The position numbers were made by a program, and so were the translations under genes. From Clostridiaceae bacterium UBA6085 (GTDB lineage Bacteria > Bacillota > Clostridia > Clostridiales > Clostridiaceae): a stretch of DNA of 24,750 bases. Each line of letters opens with the position of its first letter. Within the stretch, counting starts at the first letter, position 1. Positions 23,278 to 24,750 of this stretch are shown here, one piece after another. Location: positions 4,351 through 29,100 of the forward strand of contig DIXH01000040.1 of NCBI GenBank assembly GCA_002428605.1, written 5' to 3'. Below the pieces are notes generated by a model. The model did no database searches. It worked only from the letters and a program-made list of their open reading frames with translations, and had not been told where the DNA came from.

Positions 23278-23283
23278 TCACAA
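23278..23283. repeat. IS21 target-site duplication, right copy (TCACAA)
   Basis: Exact repeat of 15289-15294. It lies one base past the stop codon of the neighbouring regulator gene. Confidence 0.8.
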
Positions 23284-23284
23284 T

Positions 23285-24148
23285 TCAAATGTTCCTGTAT
23301 TGCAGATATTCCAGGAACTTCTTAACTGCAAGTGAGGTTCGGTTCCTGTCCCGGTATGCAATACCTATGTTACGGAAGGCAGGAATGTCCAACTCTTTTG
23401 AAACGATGCGGTATGGGACACGCTTTAGTATAAGCTGAGGCAGGATGCTGATCCCGAGACCACTTTCTATCATGGACATGATTGCATAATCATCCCAGGT
23501 GGTGAAGTGAACCTTTGGATAAAGATTGAATCGCTCGAATATTTCTGAGATCTCTGCCTTAGCACCCTTCTCCAGAAGCATAAAGGGATAGTCACATATT
23601 GCTGATACAGGAAACCGTTCATAGCCAGCAAGCGGGTGGTTTTCCGGCAGAATTGCAAGAAGCTTGTCCTGTTCCAGGAATATCGTCTCAAGGTCAGGAT
23701 GAGTCGGCAATCGAAGGAATCCGAAGTCTACCCTGCCTTCATGTATCCATGCTTCTATTTCAGTATAGTCGCCAAGAAGGAGCTCATAATCGATGTTGGG
23801 GAAGTCCTTCTGGAATTCCCTGATGATGTTCGGAAGCCAGTGCGTAGCAACACTGGAGAAGGTTCCTATACGGATCAGTCCTGATTGAAGTCCGTTAAGC
23901 TCATCAACCTGCGATTGGAGCAACTCATATTCCTCACAAATACTCCTGATGTGGGGGAGAATCTTCAGACCATCTGATGTCAGTCTTACACCAGTACGTC
24001 CTCTCTCAAGTATTGATACCTTCCATTCATTCTCCAGGTCATTGATCATTCGGCTTATTCCTGACTGTGAATATGATAGTGCCTCAGCTGCCTTTGTGAA
24101 GCTTCCATACTCAATTGTTTTGATTAAGGCCATATACTTCTGGATGTT
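23285..24148 (-). CDS. LysR-type transcriptional regulator
   Basis: A 287-residue regulator starting MNIQKYMALIKTIEYGSF. The N-terminal winged helix-turn-helix (FTKAAEALSYSQSGISRMINDLE) is followed by a linker helix and a periplasmic-binding-protein-type effector domain (GLIRIGTFSSVATHWLPNIIREF and GLGISILPQLIL). The ligand cannot be read from the sequence. I chose the ATG at 24148, where the family usually begins; a GTG at 24169 is in frame but lies only 2 nt from an AAGGA. It is transcribed away from a transporter gene, the usual LysR arrangement, so it probably controls that gene. The IS21 copy is just past its stop, leaving the protein intact but replacing its terminator region. Confidence 0.92.
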   Translation of the reverse strand, partial: NIQKYMALIKTIEYGSFTKAAEALSYSQSGISRMINDLENEWKVSILERGRTGVRLTSDGLKILPHIRSICEEYELLQSQVDELNGLQSGLIRIGTFSSVATHWLPNIIREFQKDFPNIDYELLLGDYTEIEAWIHEGRVDFGFLRLPTHPDLETIFLEQDKLLAILPENHPLAGYERFPVSAICDYPFMLLEKGAKAEISEIFERFNLYPKVHFTTWDDYAIMSMIESGLGISILPQLILKRVPYRIVSKELDIPAFRNIGIAYRDRNRTSLAVKKFLEYLQYRNI

Positions 24149-24220
24149 CATGTCCAAAATAATCTTCACTTCCTTGTATCTGTTTTAGTCATGTATATTA
24201 TGATAAAGATTCGTTATTGT

Positions 24221-24243
24221 AATGTATGCTTATATGATACATT
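24221..24243. promoter_or_regulatory. palindrome between the lysR and transporter genes
   Basis: AATGTAT (24221-24227) and ATACATT (24237-24243) form a perfect 7-bp inverted repeat with a 9-bp spacer, in the middle of the divergent intergenic region. It overlaps a possible transporter promoter (TTCGTT 24210-24215, 17 bp, TATGAT 24233-24238). A LysR-type binding site is the natural reading, although the spacing is not the textbook T-N11-A. Confidence 0.45.
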
Positions 24244-24277
24244 TAGAATCAGAAGATCACAAGTGAGGTAATCGATT

Positions 24278-24750
24278 ATGATGAGAGACAAGACGTCAAC
24301 AAACAGGGCATTTCTTAAATATATTCTGGCTCTTGTATTGTTTGGGTCGAACGGCATAGTTGCAAGTCACATCTCACTTATCAGCTATGGAATTGTGCTT
24401 ATGAGGACTCTGCTTGGAAGCCTTCTCCTTATCACAATATTTCTGGTGCGAAGAGAAGAATTCACTTTCTTAAACCATAAAAAACAGTCAGTTTATATTA
24501 TACTATCCGGTATTGCCATGGGAGCTAGCTGGATGTTTCTGTACGAGGCATACCAGCAAATTGGAGTTAGCAGAGCATCCCTCTTATACTACACAGGACC
24601 TGTCATCGTAATGGCACTTTCTCCAATGCTGTTCCATGAAAAATTGACCCGCTCAAAAGTGACAGGATTCATAATCGTCTTAATTGGCATTTTTCTCGTG
24701 AACGGTCAGGCTCTACAAGAAGGCAAGACAAGTTGGGGACTATTATGCGG
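24278..24750 (+). CDS. EamA-type drug/metabolite transporter (partial)
   Basis: The frame opens at ATG 24278 (GAGGT 8 nt upstream) and runs off the window, showing 157 residues. It consists of hydrophobic helices with short polar turns: LALVLFGSNGIVASHI, VLMRTLLGSLLLITIFLV, VYIILSGIAMGASWMFLYEA, SLLYYTGPVIVMALSP and GFIIVLIGIFLVNG. The order and the LYYTGPVIV segment match the first EamA domain of ten-helix DMT exporters. These export amino acids or other small metabolites, but the substrate is unknown. It is divergent from and probably regulated by the adjacent LysR protein. Confidence 0.85.
   Translation, partial: MMRDKTSTNRAFLKYILALVLFGSNGIVASHISLISYGIVLMRTLLGSLLLITIFLVRREEFTFLNHKKQSVYIILSGIAMGASWMFLYEAYQQIGVSRASLLYYTGPVIVMALSPMLFHEKLTRSKVTGFIIVLIGIFLVNGQALQEGKTSWGLLC

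Overview
The window looks like a Gram-positive, low-to-mid GC Firmicute, probably a Clostridia-type anaerobe. The evidence is a pcrA-ligA-gatCAB order, AGGAGG-type ribosome binding sites, heavy use of AGG (Arg) and ATA (Ile) codons, CCA-encoding tRNA genes and GatCAB-dependent tRNA-Gln charging. The species cannot be named from the sequence.

Bases 1-13490 are a dense housekeeping block, all on the + strand: the tail of a zinc-ribbon protein, pgi, an RsuA-type pseudouridine synthase, a candidate 120-nt small RNA, pcrA, ligA, a small membrane protein, gatC-gatA-gatB, an AIR-synthase-fold protein, RNase PH, a RdgB-type dITP/XTP pyrophosphatase and a YfcE-type phosphoesterase. The last four form one tight transcription unit. 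Each unit has a readable promoter, often with a TGGTANAAT extended -10, and most have an intrinsic terminator.

Bases 13531-14890 hold a 13-gene tRNA cluster: Pro x2, Gln x2, Lys, Gly x4, Arg x2, His and Leu. It has a near-consensus promoter and strong terminators. A 45-residue ribbon-helix-helix regulator too short for usual gene calling follows on the - strand, with a 35-bp palindromic operator over its promoter.

Bases 15289-23283 are a three-layer nested transposon whose layers can be resolved to the base. The outer layer is an IS21-family element (15295-23277, 6-bp target duplication TCACAA). Its istB gene is split inside the Walker A codons by a RIT element (recombinase in trio; 15852-21338), which carries three overlapping tyrosine recombinases. 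One end of the RIT element is itself split by an ISL3-family element (15880-17884, 8-bp duplication AGGGAAAT, matching inverted repeats). The ISL3 transposase is in two frames joined by an in-phase A AAA AAC slippery heptamer. istA of the outer element also has a homopolymer frameshift, so the IS21 layer is dead, while the RIT layer looks coding-intact.

Bases 23285-24750 return to chromosomal genes: a LysR-type regulator, with the IS21 copy a few bases past its stop codon, and a divergent EamA-type transporter that runs off the end of the window.

The two items most worth pursuing are the RIT element with its predicted ends and recurring TTATGNAAAGTT motif, and the small RNA at about 2519-2640, which presents CCCCCC in the apical loops of two successive hairpins.
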